NCBI RefSeq assembly: GCF_014205255.1 | Contig: NZ_JACHNE010000001.1 | Span: 5,270,001 to 5,334,000 of the forward strand | Direction of reading: 5' to 3' | Origin: Streptomyces caelestis | GTDB lineage: Bacteria > Actinomycetota > Actinomycetes > Streptomycetales > Streptomycetaceae | DNA length: 64,000 nucleotides | Shown here: positions 1 to 8,248 of the stretch, piece after piece | Numbering within the stretch: the first letter of the stretch is position 1 | Layout of the letters: each line of letters opens with the position of its first letter | Program-made: the position numbers and the translations under genes | Notes under the pieces: generated by a model | Seen by the model: only the letters and a program-made list of their open reading frames with translations | Database searches by the model: none | What the model was told of the DNA's origin: nothing

Positions 1-1038
1 AAGACCCGCTCGGTCCTGACCTGCGAGTCCGCTGTCGGTACCTGCGCCATGTGCTACGGCCGTTCGCTGGCCACCGGCAAGCTGGTCGACATCGGTGAGG
101 CGGTCGGCATCATCGCCGCCCAGTCCATCGGTGAGCCCGGTACCCAGCTGACGATGCGTACCTTCCACACCGGTGGTGTGGCCGGTGACGACATCACCCA
201 GGGTCTGCCGCGTGTCGTCGAGCTCTTCGAGGCCCGTACCCCGAAGGGTGTCGCCCCGATCTCCGAGGCCTCCGGCCGCGTCCGGATCGAGGAGACCGAG
301 AAGACCAAGAAGATCGTCGTCACCCCGGACGACGGCAGCGACGAGATGGCCTACCCGATCTCGAAGCGTGCCCGTCTGATGGTCAGCGAGGGCGAGCACG
401 TCGAGGTGGGCCAGAAGCTCACCGTGGGTGCCACCAACCCGCACGACGTGCTGCGCATCCTGGGCCAGCGTGCCGTCCAGGTCCACCTGGTCGGCGAGGT
501 CCAGAAGGTCTACAACTCGCAGGGTGTGTCGATCCACGACAAGCACATCGAGATCATCATCCGGCAGATGCTCCGCCGCGTGACGATCATCGAGTCCGGC
601 GACGCCGAGCTGCTGCCCGGCGAGCTGGTCGAGCGCTCGAAGTTCGAGACCGAGAACCGTCGTGTGGTCCAGGAGGGCGGTCACCCGGCCTCCGGTCGTC
701 CGCAGCTGATGGGTATCACCAAGGCCTCGCTGGCGACGGAATCCTGGCTGTCGGCCGCCTCCTTCCAGGAGACGACCCGAGTCCTGACGGACGCGGCGAT
801 CAACGCCAAGTCCGACAGCCTCATCGGCCTCAAGGAGAACGTCATCATCGGTAAGCTCATCCCGGCCGGTACGGGTCTGTCCCGCTACCGCAACATCCGG
901 GTCGAGCCGACCGAGGAGGCCAAGGCCGCGATGTACTCGGCCGTCGGCTACGACGACATCGACTACTCGCCGTTCGGCACGGGCTCCGGCCAGGCCGTGC
1001 CGCTGGAGGACTACGACTACGGTCCGTACAACCAGTAA
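1..1038 (+). CDS. rpoC: RNA polymerase beta' subunit, C-terminal part (5' end outside window)
   Basis: The frame is open from base 1 and its last 345 residues are visible. It begins in the second zinc-binding site (Cys residues at 8, 15 and 18 of the fragment, in LTCES and TCAMCYG). The conserved GEAVGIIAAQSIGEPGTQLT segment follows, which belongs to the trigger-loop/bridge-helix part of beta'. The C-terminal clamp and jaw regions run to a TAA at 1036-1038. The ATG at 49 is internal, not a start. As the catalytic-core subunit of RNA polymerase it forms the active centre together with RpoB. A strong hairpin terminator follows directly, so the rpoBC transcript probably ends here. Confidence 0.99.
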   Translation, partial: KTRSVLTCESAVGTCAMCYGRSLATGKLVDIGEAVGIIAAQSIGEPGTQLTMRTFHTGGVAGDDITQGLPRVVELFEARTPKGVAPISEASGRVRIEETEKTKKIVVTPDDGSDEMAYPISKRARLMVSEGEHVEVGQKLTVGATNPHDVLRILGQRAVQVHLVGEVQKVYNSQGVSIHDKHIEIIIRQMLRRVTIIESGDAELLPGELVERSKFETENRRVVQEGGHPASGRPQLMGITKASLATESWLSAASFQETTRVLTDAAINAKSDSLIGLKENVIIGKLIPAGTGLSRYRNIRVEPTEEAKAAMYSAVGYDDIDYSPFGTGSGQAVPLEDYDYGPYNQ

Positions 1039-1060
1039 GGCGTACGTCTGAGTCACTGAA

Positions 1061-1090
1061 GGGCGGTCACCTCTCGGGGTGGCCGCCCTT
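1061..1090 (+). terminator. Hairpin terminator of rpoBC
   Basis: A 10-bp stem (1061-1070 with 1079-1088, one G-T wobble) encloses an 8-nt loop, 22 bases after the rpoC stop. The T-run is only two bases, as is common for high-GC actinobacteria. Confidence 0.8.
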
Positions 1091-1174
1091 CGGCGTGTCA
1101 GCGGGCACGCGCCGGTGCCAGGAGGGCCGCCAGGGCGCATCATGGAAGGACTCCGGCCCCCGGGGAGGTCCTCC

Positions 1175-1696
1175 GTGTCCCAGCCGCCCTATCCCTCCTG
1201 GCAGCCCTGGCAGGGCCCCAGTGTGCCGTCCATGCTCGCCTCGCATGCCGATCGGGAGCGGGCCGTGGACGTGCTCAGAGCCGGTTACGGCGAGGGGCGG
1301 ATGGAGCACGGCGAGTTCGAGAAGCGGGTGGCGCGGGCGTACGCGGCGCGCACCGTGGGGGAGCTGGCGCTGCTCGTCGCCGATCTGCCGCAGGGGCCCT
1401 GGCCGCAGCCGGCGGGGGCCGTGCCCGTGCCGCGGGCGTTTCTGCCCGTGCCGCGGCCGCAGACGAACGGGAAGGCCGTGGCGGCCGGCGTGTGCGGGCT
1501 GCTGTGCGTGCCCACCATGGGGCTGACCGGGATTCCGGCCGTGGTGCTGGGGCACGTGGCGCGGGCCGAGATCCGCAACCGGGGGGAGCTGGGGGACGGG
1601 CTCGCGCTGACCGGTCTCGTACTCGGATGGTTGTCCACGGCCGGCTGGGCACTCGTCCTGGTGTTGCTGACGGTGGTGTCCATCGCGGCCGGGTGA
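1175..1696 (+). CDS. DUF1707 and DUF4190 domain membrane protein
   Basis: A 173-residue protein. Residues about 22-74 (SHADRERAVDVLRAGYGEGR and on) match the DUF1707 domain common at the N-terminus of Streptomyces membrane proteins. Residues about 98-170 contain two hydrophobic helices and the LTGIPAVVLGHVARAEI signature of DUF4190. The GTG at 1175 is chosen because GGGGAGG lies 8 bases before it; an in-frame ATG at 1142 has no ribosome binding site. Function is unknown; DUF1707 proteins are small inner-membrane proteins often near regulators. It stands alone between rpoC and the rpsL promoter. Confidence 0.8.
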   Translation: MSQPPYPSWQPWQGPSVPSMLASHADRERAVDVLRAGYGEGRMEHGEFEKRVARAYAARTVGELALLVADLPQGPWPQPAGAVPVPRAFLPVPRPQTNGKAVAAGVCGLLCVPTMGLTGIPAVVLGHVARAEIRNRGELGDGLALTGLVLGWLSTAGWALVLVLLTVVSIAAG

Positions 1697-1811
1697 AGCC
1701 CCGGCAGCAAGAAACACGCGCAAATCGGACAGCCGTCATCGAATTGAAGATCGATAACGGCCGGTGCTCTTGACATGTCCCGCATGGTGATGCGGGCGGC
1801 ATCCATTTGTT

Positions 1812-1840
1812 TTGACCGCAGCGAATGCGATAGGTACGCT
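1812..1840 (+). promoter_or_regulatory. Promoter of rpsL-rpsG-fusA(-tuf)
   Basis: TTGACC (1812-1817), 17 bases, then TACGCT (1835-1840), close to the housekeeping HrdB consensus. Transcription would start near 1847, giving a leader of about 187 nt. Confidence 0.75.
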
Positions 1841-1959
1841 CAGACCTTGTGCCTGGGGTGTGCCCTGGCTCTCGTGCGTGCCATCAACCGCACAGCGAGC
1901 TGACACCGGCCACCGTAATCCGCGCTTATTTCTGCCTGGCGGCGGGAGTCCGCGGGATT

Positions 1960-1984
1960 CGACACACCCGACCGCGTGGGTCGG
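1960..1984 (+). promoter_or_regulatory. Leader hairpin element shared with rpsJ
   Basis: The sequence CGACAC, one purine, then the perfect stem CCCGACC-GCGT-GGGTCGG (stem 1967-1973 with 1978-1984). The same 25 bases with one change occur at 13636-13660, before rpsJ. It lies 49 bases before the rpsL start. The conserved loop and flank suggest an RNA element rather than a terminator, as no T-run follows. Confidence 0.7.
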
Positions 1985-2033
1985 CGACGTTCCAGGTTAG
2001 CTTCACCATCGGCACACAGAAACCGGAGAAGTA

Positions 2034-2405
2034 GTGCCTACGATCCAGCAGCTGGTCCGCAAGGGCCGGCAGGACAAGGTCGAGAAGAACAAGACGCCCG
2101 CACTCGAGGGTTCGCCTCAGCGCCGTGGCGTCTGCACGCGTGTGTTCACGACCACCCCGAAGAAGCCGAACTCGGCCCTGCGTAAGGTCGCGCGTGTGCG
2201 TCTGACCAGCGGGATCGAGGTCACCGCTTACATTCCGGGTGAGGGACACAACCTGCAGGAGCACTCCATCGTGCTCGTGCGCGGCGGCCGTGTGAAGGAC
2301 CTGCCGGGTGTTCGCTACAAGATCATCCGCGGCTCGCTCGACACTCAGGGTGTCAAGAACCGCAAGCAGGCCCGCAGCCGCTACGGCGCCAAGAAGGAGA
2401 AGTAA
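2034..2405 (+). CDS. rpsL: 30S ribosomal protein S12
   Basis: A 123-residue S12, starting at GTG with CGGAGAAG just upstream. It helps control decoding accuracy at the A site. Lys43 (in TTPKKPNSA) and Lys88 (in GGRVKDLPG), the two positions where substitutions cause streptomycin resistance, are both the sensitive wild-type Lys. First gene of the str operon; rpsG starts 2 bases after its stop. Confidence 0.99.
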   Translation: MPTIQQLVRKGRQDKVEKNKTPALEGSPQRRGVCTRVFTTTPKKPNSALRKVARVRLTSGIEVTAYIPGEGHNLQEHSIVLVRGGRVKDLPGVRYKIIRGSLDTQGVKNRKQARSRYGAKKEK

Positions 2406-2407
2406 GA

Positions 2408-2878
2408 ATGCCTCGTAAGGGCCCCGCCCCGAAGCGCCCGGTCATCATCGACCCGGTCTACGGTTCTCCTCTGGTGACCTCCCTGATCAACAAGGTGCTG
2501 CTGAACGGCAAGCGCTCCACCGCCGAGCGCATCGTCTACGGCGCCATGGAGGGCCTGCGCGAGAAGACCGGCAACGACCCGGTCATCACGCTGAAGCGCG
2601 CTCTCGAGAACATCAAGCCGACCCTCGAGGTCAAGTCCCGCCGTGTCGGTGGTGCCACCTACCAGGTCCCGGTCGAGGTCAAGCCCGGCCGTGCCAACAC
2701 CCTGGCGCTGCGCTGGCTCGTCGGTTACTCCCGCGCCCGTCGCGAGAAGACCATGACCGAGCGTCTGCTCAACGAGCTCCTCGACGCCAGCAACGGCCTG
2801 GGCGCCGCTGTGAAGAAGCGTGAGGACACGCACAAGATGGCCGAGTCCAACAAGGCCTTCGCGCACTACCGCTGGTAG
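2408..2878 (+). CDS. rpsG: 30S ribosomal protein S7
   Basis: A 156-residue S7, the usual bacterial length, beginning MPRKGPAPKR. It nucleates assembly of the 3' domain of 16S rRNA and in many bacteria is the translational repressor of the str operon. It is translationally close-coupled to rpsL (2-base gap) and precedes fusA by 39 bases. Confidence 0.99.
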   Translation: MPRKGPAPKRPVIIDPVYGSPLVTSLINKVLLNGKRSTAERIVYGAMEGLREKTGNDPVITLKRALENIKPTLEVKSRRVGGATYQVPVEVKPGRANTLALRWLVGYSRARREKTMTERLLNELLDASNGLGAAVKKREDTHKMAESNKAFAHYRW

Positions 2879-2917
2879 TCGCAGACCCCATCGAGACCGA
2901 GAGAAGACTGAAGCCTT

Positions 2918-5044
2918 ATGGCTACCACTTCGCTTGACCTGGCCAGGGTCCGCAACATCGGGATCATGGCCCACATCGACGCGGGCAAGACGACCACCAC
3001 CGAGCGGATCCTGTTCTACACCGGCGTTTCGTACAAGATCGGTGAGGTCCACGACGGCGCTGCCACCATGGACTGGATGGAGCAGGAGCAGGAGCGTGGC
3101 ATCACGATCACGTCTGCTGCGACCACCTGTCACTGGCCGCTCGAGGACAACGACTACACCATCAACATCATCGACACCCCGGGGCACGTCGACTTCACCG
3201 TCGAGGTGGAGCGCTCCCTGCGCGTGCTCGACGGTGCCGTGACGGTGTTCGACGGTGTCGCCGGTGTCGAGCCGCAGTCCGAGACGGTGTGGCGTCAGGC
3301 CGACCGTTACGGCGTGCCGCGTATCTGCTTCGTCAACAAGCTGGACCGCACCGGCGCCGAGTTCCACCGCTGCGTGGACATGATCTCGGACCGCCTGGGC
3401 GCGCAGCCGCTCGTCATGCAGCTGCCGATCGGTGCCGAGGCGGACTTCAAGGGCGTCATCGACCTCGTGACGATGAAGGCCCTGGTCTGGTCGGCCGAGG
3501 CGACCAAGGGCGAGATGTACGACACCGTCGACATCCCGGACACCCACGCCGAGGCTGCCGAGGAGTACCGCGGCAAGCTGCTCGAGGCCGTCGCCGAGAA
3601 CGACGAAGAGCTGATGGAGCTGTACCTGGAGGGCACCGAGCCCACCGTGGAGCAGCTCTACGCCGCGATCCGTCGCATCACCATCGCGTCCGGCAAGGGC
3701 GGCGGCACCACCGTCACCCCCGTGTTCTGCGGCACCGCGTTCAAGAACAAGGGCGTTCAGCCCCTGCTCGACGCGGTCGTGCGCTACCTGCCCACCCCGC
3801 TCGACGTCGAGGCCATCGAGGGCCACGACGTCAAGGACCCGGAGCAGGTCATCGCGCGCAAGCCGTCGGACGAGGAGCCCCTCGCCGCGCTCGCGTTCAA
3901 GATCATGAGCGACCCGCACCTCGGCAAGCTCACCTTCGTCCGGGTCTACTCGGGCCGCCTGCACTCCGGCACCCAGGTGCTGAACTCGGTGAAGGGCAAG
4001 AAGGAGCGCATCGGCAAGATCTACCGCATGCACGCGAACAAGCGTGAGGAGATCGAGTCGGTGGGCGCCGGCGACATCGTCGCCGTCATGGGCCTGAAGC
4101 AGACCACCACCGGTGAGACGCTGTCGGACGACAAGAACCCGGTCATCCTGGAGTCCATGGACTTCCCGGCGCCGGTCATCCAGGTCGCCATCGAGCCCAA
4201 GTCGAAGGGCGACCAGGAGAAGCTCGGCGTCGCGATCCAGCGCCTCGCCGAGGAGGACCCGTCCTTCCAGGTCCACTCAGACGAGGAGACCGGCCAGACC
4301 ATCATCGGCGGTATGGGCGAGCTGCACCTCGAGGTGCTGGTCGACCGTATGCGCCGTGAGTTCAAGGTCGAGGCCAACGTCGGCAAGCCGCAGGTCGCGT
4401 ACCGCGAGACCATTCGCAAGGCCGTCGAGAAGGTCGAGTTCACCCACAAGAAGCAGACGGGTGGTACCGGCCAGTTCGCTCGCGTCATCATCGCGATCGA
4501 GCCGATCGAAGGCGGCGACGCCAGCTACGAGTTCATCAACAAGGTGACCGGTGGCCGTGTGCCGAAGGAGTACATTCCTTCGGTGGACGCCGGTGCGCAG
4601 GAGGCCATGCAGTTCGGCATCCTCGCCGGTTACGAGATGACCGGTGTCCGCGTGACGCTGCTCGACGGTGCCTACCACGAGGTCGACTCCTCCGAGCTCG
4701 CGTTCAAGATCGCCGGTTCGCAGGCCTTCAAGGAGGCCGCGCGCAAGGCCAGCCCCGTACTGCTCGAGCCGATGATGGCCGTCGAGGTCACCACGCCCGA
4801 GGACTACATGGGTGAGGTCATCGGCGACATCAACTCCCGCCGTGGTCAGATCCAGGCCATGGAGGAGCGGGCCGGTGCCCGCGTCGTGAAGGGCCTCGTG
4901 CCCCTTTCGGAGATGTTCGGCTACGTCGGCGACCTGCGCAGCAAGACGTCCGGCCGTGCCAGCTACTCCATGCAGTTCGACTCCTACGCCGAGGTTCCCC
5001 GGAACGTCGCCGAGGAGATCATCGCGAAGGCCAAGGGCGAGTAA
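2918..5044 (+). CDS. fusA: Elongation factor G
   Basis: A 708-residue translocase GTPase. The G-domain motifs are intact: AHIDAGKTT at 18-26, DTPGH at 86-90 and NKLD at 140-143. Domains II-V continue to the end, including GGMGELHLEV in domain III and GYEMTGVRV in domain IV. It moves tRNA-mRNA through the ribosome and, with RRF, recycles ribosomes. Third gene of the str operon; tuf follows after 158 bases that hold a separate promoter-like -10 box and a hairpin. Confidence 0.99.
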   Translation: MATTSLDLARVRNIGIMAHIDAGKTTTTERILFYTGVSYKIGEVHDGAATMDWMEQEQERGITITSAATTCHWPLEDNDYTINIIDTPGHVDFTVEVERSLRVLDGAVTVFDGVAGVEPQSETVWRQADRYGVPRICFVNKLDRTGAEFHRCVDMISDRLGAQPLVMQLPIGAEADFKGVIDLVTMKALVWSAEATKGEMYDTVDIPDTHAEAAEEYRGKLLEAVAENDEELMELYLEGTEPTVEQLYAAIRRITIASGKGGGTTVTPVFCGTAFKNKGVQPLLDAVVRYLPTPLDVEAIEGHDVKDPEQVIARKPSDEEPLAALAFKIMSDPHLGKLTFVRVYSGRLHSGTQVLNSVKGKKERIGKIYRMHANKREEIESVGAGDIVAVMGLKQTTTGETLSDDKNPVILESMDFPAPVIQVAIEPKSKGDQEKLGVAIQRLAEEDPSFQVHSDEETGQTIIGGMGELHLEVLVDRMRREFKVEANVGKPQVAYRETIRKAVEKVEFTHKKQTGGTGQFARVIIAIEPIEGGDASYEFINKVTGGRVPKEYIPSVDAGAQEAMQFGILAGYEMTGVRVTLLDGAYHEVDSSELAFKIAGSQAFKEAARKASPVLLEPMMAVEVTTPEDYMGEVIGDINSRRGQIQAMEERAGARVVKGLVPLSEMFGYVGDLRSKTSGRASYSMQFDSYAEVPRNVAEEIIAKAKGE

Positions 5045-5064
5045 CGCACCGCGTCTACACGCCG

Positions 5065-5070
5065 TAGGCT
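5065..5070 (+). promoter_or_regulatory. Candidate -10 box for an independent tuf promoter
   Basis: TAGGCT inside the string ACACGCCGTAGGCTTG. A nearly identical string lies before rpsH (20770-20785). The -35 region is poor. Streptomyces tuf1 is known to have a promoter in the fusA-tuf gap, which supports this reading. Confidence 0.45.
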
Positions 5071-5087
5071 TGACTCCGGAGCCTCGT

Positions 5088-5122
5088 GGGGCATTCCGCC
5101 GCAATGTCGGAGGGAATGCCCC
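5088..5122 (+). promoter_or_regulatory. Leader hairpin upstream of tuf
   Basis: A perfect 10-bp stem, GGGGCATTCC (5088-5097) with GGAATGCCCC (5113-5122), and a 15-nt loop, between fusA and tuf. It could be an attenuator, an mRNA stabiliser, or a weak terminator of the fusA transcript. Confidence 0.5.
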
Positions 5123-5202
5123 GGGGATCCGGGACATCCAGCAAAGATCACCTGGCGCCGATGAAGTAAGGCGTACCAGAACCACTCCACAGGAGGACCC
5201 CA

Positions 5203-6396
5203 GTGGCGAAGGCGAAGTTCGAGCGGACTAAGCCGCACGTCAACATCGGCACCATCGGTCACATCGACCACGGTAAGACGACCCTCACGGCCGCCATTAC
5301 CAAGGTGCTGCACGACGCGTACCCGGACCTGAACGAGGCCTCGGCCTTCGACCAGATCGACAAGGCTCCTGAGGAGCGCCAGCGCGGTATCACCATCTCC
5401 ATCGCGCACGTCGAGTACCAGACCGAGACGCGTCACTACGCCCACGTCGACTGCCCCGGTCACGCGGACTACATCAAGAACATGATCACGGGTGCGGCGC
5501 AGATGGACGGCGCCATCCTCGTGGTCGCCGCCACCGACGGCCCGATGCCGCAGACCAAGGAGCACGTGCTCCTGGCCCGCCAGGTCGGCGTTCCGTACAT
5601 CGTCGTCGCCCTGAACAAGGCCGACATGGTGGACGACGAGGAGATCCTGGAGCTCGTCGAGCTCGAGGTTCGTGAGCTCCTCTCCGAGTACGAGTTCCCG
5701 GGCGACGACCTTCCGGTCGTCAAGGTCTCGGCGCTCAAGGCTCTTGAGGGCGACAAGGAGTGGGGCAACTCCGTCCTCGAGCTCATGAAGGCTGTGGACG
5801 AGAACATCCCGCAGCCCGAGCGTGACGTCGACAAGCCGTTCCTCATGCCGATCGAGGACGTCTTCACGATCACCGGTCGCGGTACGGTCGTCACCGGCCG
5901 TATCGAGCGTGGTGTCCTCAAGGTCAACGAGACCGTCGACATCGTGGGCATCAAGCAGGAGAAGACCACCACCACGGTCACCGGCATCGAGATGTTCCGG
6001 AAGCTCCTCGACGAGGGCCAGGCCGGTGAGAACGTCGGTCTGCTGCTTCGTGGCATCAAGCGCGAGGACGTCGAGCGCGGCCAGGTCATCATCAAGCCGG
6101 GCTCGGTCACCCCGCACACCGAGTTCGAGGCGCAGGCCTACATCCTGTCCAAGGACGAGGGTGGCCGCCACACGCCGTTCTTCAACAACTACCGCCCGCA
6201 GTTCTACTTCCGTACGACGGACGTGACCGGCGTGGTGACCCTCCCCGAGGGCACCGAGATGGTCATGCCGGGTGACAACACCGAGATGAAGGTGGAGCTC
6301 ATCCAGCCCGTCGCCATGGAGGAGGGCCTGAAGTTCGCCATCCGTGAGGGTGGCCGGACCGTGGGCGCCGGCCAGGTCACCAAGATCACCAAGTGA
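5203..6396 (+). CDS. tuf: Elongation factor Tu
   Basis: A 397-residue EF-Tu with GHIDHGKT at 19-26, DCPGH at 83-87 and NKAD at 138-141. It delivers aminoacyl-tRNA to the ribosome as a GTP ternary complex. The GTG start follows AGGAGG at the right distance. It matches the tuf1 position of Streptomyces, in the str operon. A very strong terminator follows the stop. Confidence 0.99.
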   Translation: MAKAKFERTKPHVNIGTIGHIDHGKTTLTAAITKVLHDAYPDLNEASAFDQIDKAPEERQRGITISIAHVEYQTETRHYAHVDCPGHADYIKNMITGAAQMDGAILVVAATDGPMPQTKEHVLLARQVGVPYIVVALNKADMVDDEEILELVELEVRELLSEYEFPGDDLPVVKVSALKALEGDKEWGNSVLELMKAVDENIPQPERDVDKPFLMPIEDVFTITGRGTVVTGRIERGVLKVNETVDIVGIKQEKTTTTVTGIEMFRKLLDEGQAGENVGLLLRGIKREDVERGQVIIKPGSVTPHTEFEAQAYILSKDEGGRHTPFFNNYRPQFYFRTTDVTGVVTLPEGTEMVMPGDNTEMKVELIQPVAMEEGLKFAIREGGRTVGAGQVTKITK

Positions 6397-6440
6397 GTCC
6401 TCGGACTGGCTTGAGGGTCTACTGACCTGAGTGGCTCGGA

Positions 6441-6472
6441 GGGGCCCGTACGACTTCGGTCGTGCGGGCCCC
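6441..6472 (+). terminator. Strong intrinsic terminator of the str operon
   Basis: A 14-bp stem (6441-6454 with 6459-6472, one wobble pair) closed by a TTCG tetraloop and followed by CTTTGCT. It is 45 bases after the tuf stop. Confidence 0.95.
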
Positions 6473-6494
6473 TTTGCTGTGTCCGACGCCCGTT

Positions 6495-6893
6495 CTACGA
6501 GGGCTGGGGAGCCGTCCGGGACGGCCCGAGGGCGAGGAAGACCAGGACCGTCACCCGCACCACGACGCCGCCGAGCAGGGCGGCGAGGAAGCCGTCGACG
6601 TGGAGGCCGTACTCCATGTCGGAGCCGAGCCAGGACACGAGCAACCAGATCAGGGTGTCCTGAGCGATGCCGACCACCCCCAGGATCAGCAGGAAGACGG
6701 GGGGAGCGGTCCTGATGTCGTTCGGGTAGCTGTAGATCAGCTGGTTCACGATGAGGAAGACCGCGCCGGCGAGGACCATCTCCCACGGGGGTGAGTCGAG
6801 GATCGTGCTGATGCCGGGGAGGAGCACGGTGGCCAGTGCGACCCCGAGAAAGGTGCCGAGTACACGTCTTCGCTTGTCCATGGGGCGGATCAT
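6495..6893 (-). CDS. Small four-helix membrane protein (phage holin family IV-like)
   Basis: A 132-residue protein with four predicted hydrophobic helices (about 13-30, 38-55, 65-87, 100-121) separated by short loops. The layout resembles the PF04020 membrane family that databases label phage holin superfamily IV, found widely in actinobacterial chromosomes with no known lytic role. Two starts are possible, ATG at 6893 or MDKRRR at 6881; neither has a clear ribosome binding site. It is convergent with tuf, and the tuf terminator lies just beyond its 3' end. Confidence 0.65.
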   Translation of the reverse strand: MIRPMDKRRRVLGTFLGVALATVLLPGISTILDSPPWEMVLAGAVFLIVNQLIYSYPNDIRTAPPVFLLILGVVGIAQDTLIWLLVSWLGSDMEYGLHVDGFLAALLGGVVVRVTVLVFLALGPSRTAPQPS

Positions 6894-6974
6894 GACTCAG
6901 GGCATGTCCGGCGACAAGGTCCTGGCGTCTGCGGGTCCCGCCAGGCGTACTGCGCTATGCGGTAGTCGCTCTTC

Positions 6975-7841
6975 TCACGCGGCCTCCGGAAGCCCGGCCC
7001 CGTCGGTACGGCAGTCGCGGCAGCGGCCGGGGGCCGGTGCGCGGAAGGCGCGGTCGCAACCGTCGCAGGTCTGGAGCGGGTGCCGGGCGGGCGGCGGGAA
7101 TGCCGGTGAGGTCACGAACGGCGGCGGGGGTGGCAGCTGGGCCGTGAGGCGGTGGGCCAGGAGGGCGGCCGGGCGGCGGAGCGCCTCGGGTGGGAGGTCG
7201 GTGGTCAGGGCGTGGCGTACGGCGGCAGGTGTGACGTCGCGTTCGAGCCAGGCGGCGACGCCGGGGGCGAGGTGGGCGGTGTCGCGGGCGGAGAGGAGGA
7301 GGCGGGTGTCCTCGCGGTGGAGGCCTGTGAGGAGGTCCGTGGCCTGTCGGAGGAGGGCGGGTGCGGGGTGGGCCGGGTGCGGTACGGCCGGGAGGAGCTT
7401 GCTGCCGGGCGGCCTCGTTCGCTTCCTCGGGGCTGGGCGAGGGGCGTCCGTACCGCTGTGTCCGGGCTGGTTGCAGGAGATCGTGCGGGTGACGATCCGG
7501 CCGCCGGGGACGCGTTCGCGCTCGCGGCGTAGGTAGCCGTGGGTTTCCAGCTCGCGCAGGGCGGCGGCGATGCGGGTCGTGCCCTCGGGGAAGCGGGCGG
7601 CGAGGGTCTTGATGTCGACCCGGGCGCCCGCCGGGAGCGACTGGATGTGGACCGACAGCCCGATCGCGAGCAGCGACAGCTCCGGGTGCTGGGCGAGGTG
7701 GTTGCCGATCACCGTGAAGCGGGTGGTGTGGCGGGTGTTGTCGTGCACCAGGCCGGCGCGCGGGTGCCGCTGGTTCGGGTGCTTCTTCCCGGTTACGGGG
7801 GTGTGGGCGTGCGAGGGCACGTTAGGGTTCTGCGTATCCAT
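6975..7841 (-). CDS. Winged-helix DNA-binding protein with C-terminal zinc-finger motif
   Basis: A 288-residue protein from the ATG at 7841 (MDTQNPNVPS). Residues about 45-125 form a helix-turn-helix/winged-helix unit (RFTVIGNHLAQHPELSLLAI, then VDIKTLAARFPEGTTRIAAA and LRELETHGYLRRE). The C-terminus has CDGCDRAF and CRDCR, two CxxC pairs suited to one zinc ion. The middle is Pro- and Arg-rich. Proteins of this kind are abundant and uncharacterised in Streptomyces. The reading frame stays open upstream to 7949, but that extension looks non-coding. Target and function are unknown. Confidence 0.65.
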   Translation of the reverse strand: MDTQNPNVPSHAHTPVTGKKHPNQRHPRAGLVHDNTRHTTRFTVIGNHLAQHPELSLLAIGLSVHIQSLPAGARVDIKTLAARFPEGTTRIAAALRELETHGYLRRERERVPGGRIVTRTISCNQPGHSGTDAPRPAPRKRTRPPGSKLLPAVPHPAHPAPALLRQATDLLTGLHREDTRLLLSARDTAHLAPGVAAWLERDVTPAAVRHALTTDLPPEALRRPAALLAHRLTAQLPPPPPFVTSPAFPPPARHPLQTCDGCDRAFRAPAPGRCRDCRTDGAGLPEAA

Positions 7842-8102
7842 CAGGAAGTTGGAGCCTTCCTCGGTGGTCAGGCCCTCGCACTGGGATTGCCGTCCCGGCG
7901 AGGGCCGTCGCATGTCTGCGGTGTGTTGCGCTGAGCGTAGGGCAGGCAAAGGCTCCCGGATCCAGCTGAGTCGGAGATGTTCACTCGCGTGAGTGAGGCG
8001 GCGGCCCGGGCGGGAGGGGTGGGGCTTGGTGGGGTTCTTTCCTCCTCGTGGTCCTTGAGGGAGACCGCCCGCGGCACCGGAGCGCGAGGTGTCGGGCTCC
8101 GG

Positions 8103-8248
8103 TCAGAGGGTGAGTTCTGCCCAGACGGTCTTGCGTGGCGGCGGGCCCGGGGTGACTCCCAGCGGTCGGCGAGTGTGTCGACGAGGAGGAGGCCGCGGCC
8201 GGACTCGGACTCGGACTCCAGGAGGGGGAGTTGGGGTGTCGCCGTCAT
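8103..8248 (-). pseudogene. C-terminal remnant of an RsbW-like ATP-binding protein, frameshifted
   Basis: Reading leftward, the minus strand encodes ESGRGLLLVDTLADRW, the G-box end of the HATPase_c_2 (RsbW/SpoIIAB-like) ATP-binding proteins common in Streptomyces. Near 8157-8162 the frame is lost: GVTPGPPPRKTVWAELTL and a stop follow in another frame. One missing G in the run after the Trp codon would explain it. The N-terminal half, with the N-box, is gone. Its 3' neighbour in the usual genome context is a divergent XRE-DUF5753 gene, which is indeed next to it. Confidence 0.75.

Larger units (their letters stand above)
1697..2033 (+). promoter_or_regulatory. Intergenic region and 5' leader of the str operon
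   Basis: This 337-base gap has no gene. A perfect 7-bp inverted repeat with a 4-nt centre lies at 1779-1796 (CCCGCAT/ATGCGGG) and may end the upstream transcript. The rpsL promoter is at 1812-1840. A leader of about 185 nt then runs to rpsL and contains the hairpin at 1967-1984 that recurs before rpsJ. Confidence 0.7.

Noticed and set aside
1770..1798. A second rpsL promoter starting with TTGACA at 1770
   Set aside because: No -10 box lies at 15-19 bases; the sequence there is the CCCGCAT/ATGCGGG repeat.
2381..4276. A 631-residue open frame on the minus strand opposite rpsG and fusA
   Set aside because: It is antisense to two certain genes, has no recognisable domain, and arises from the codon bias of fusA. 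Similar shadows occur opposite tuf, rplB, secY and others.
6495..6893. Prophage holin
   Set aside because: Only the general four-helix layout fits. No endolysin or phage genes are near, and the family is common in chromosomes.
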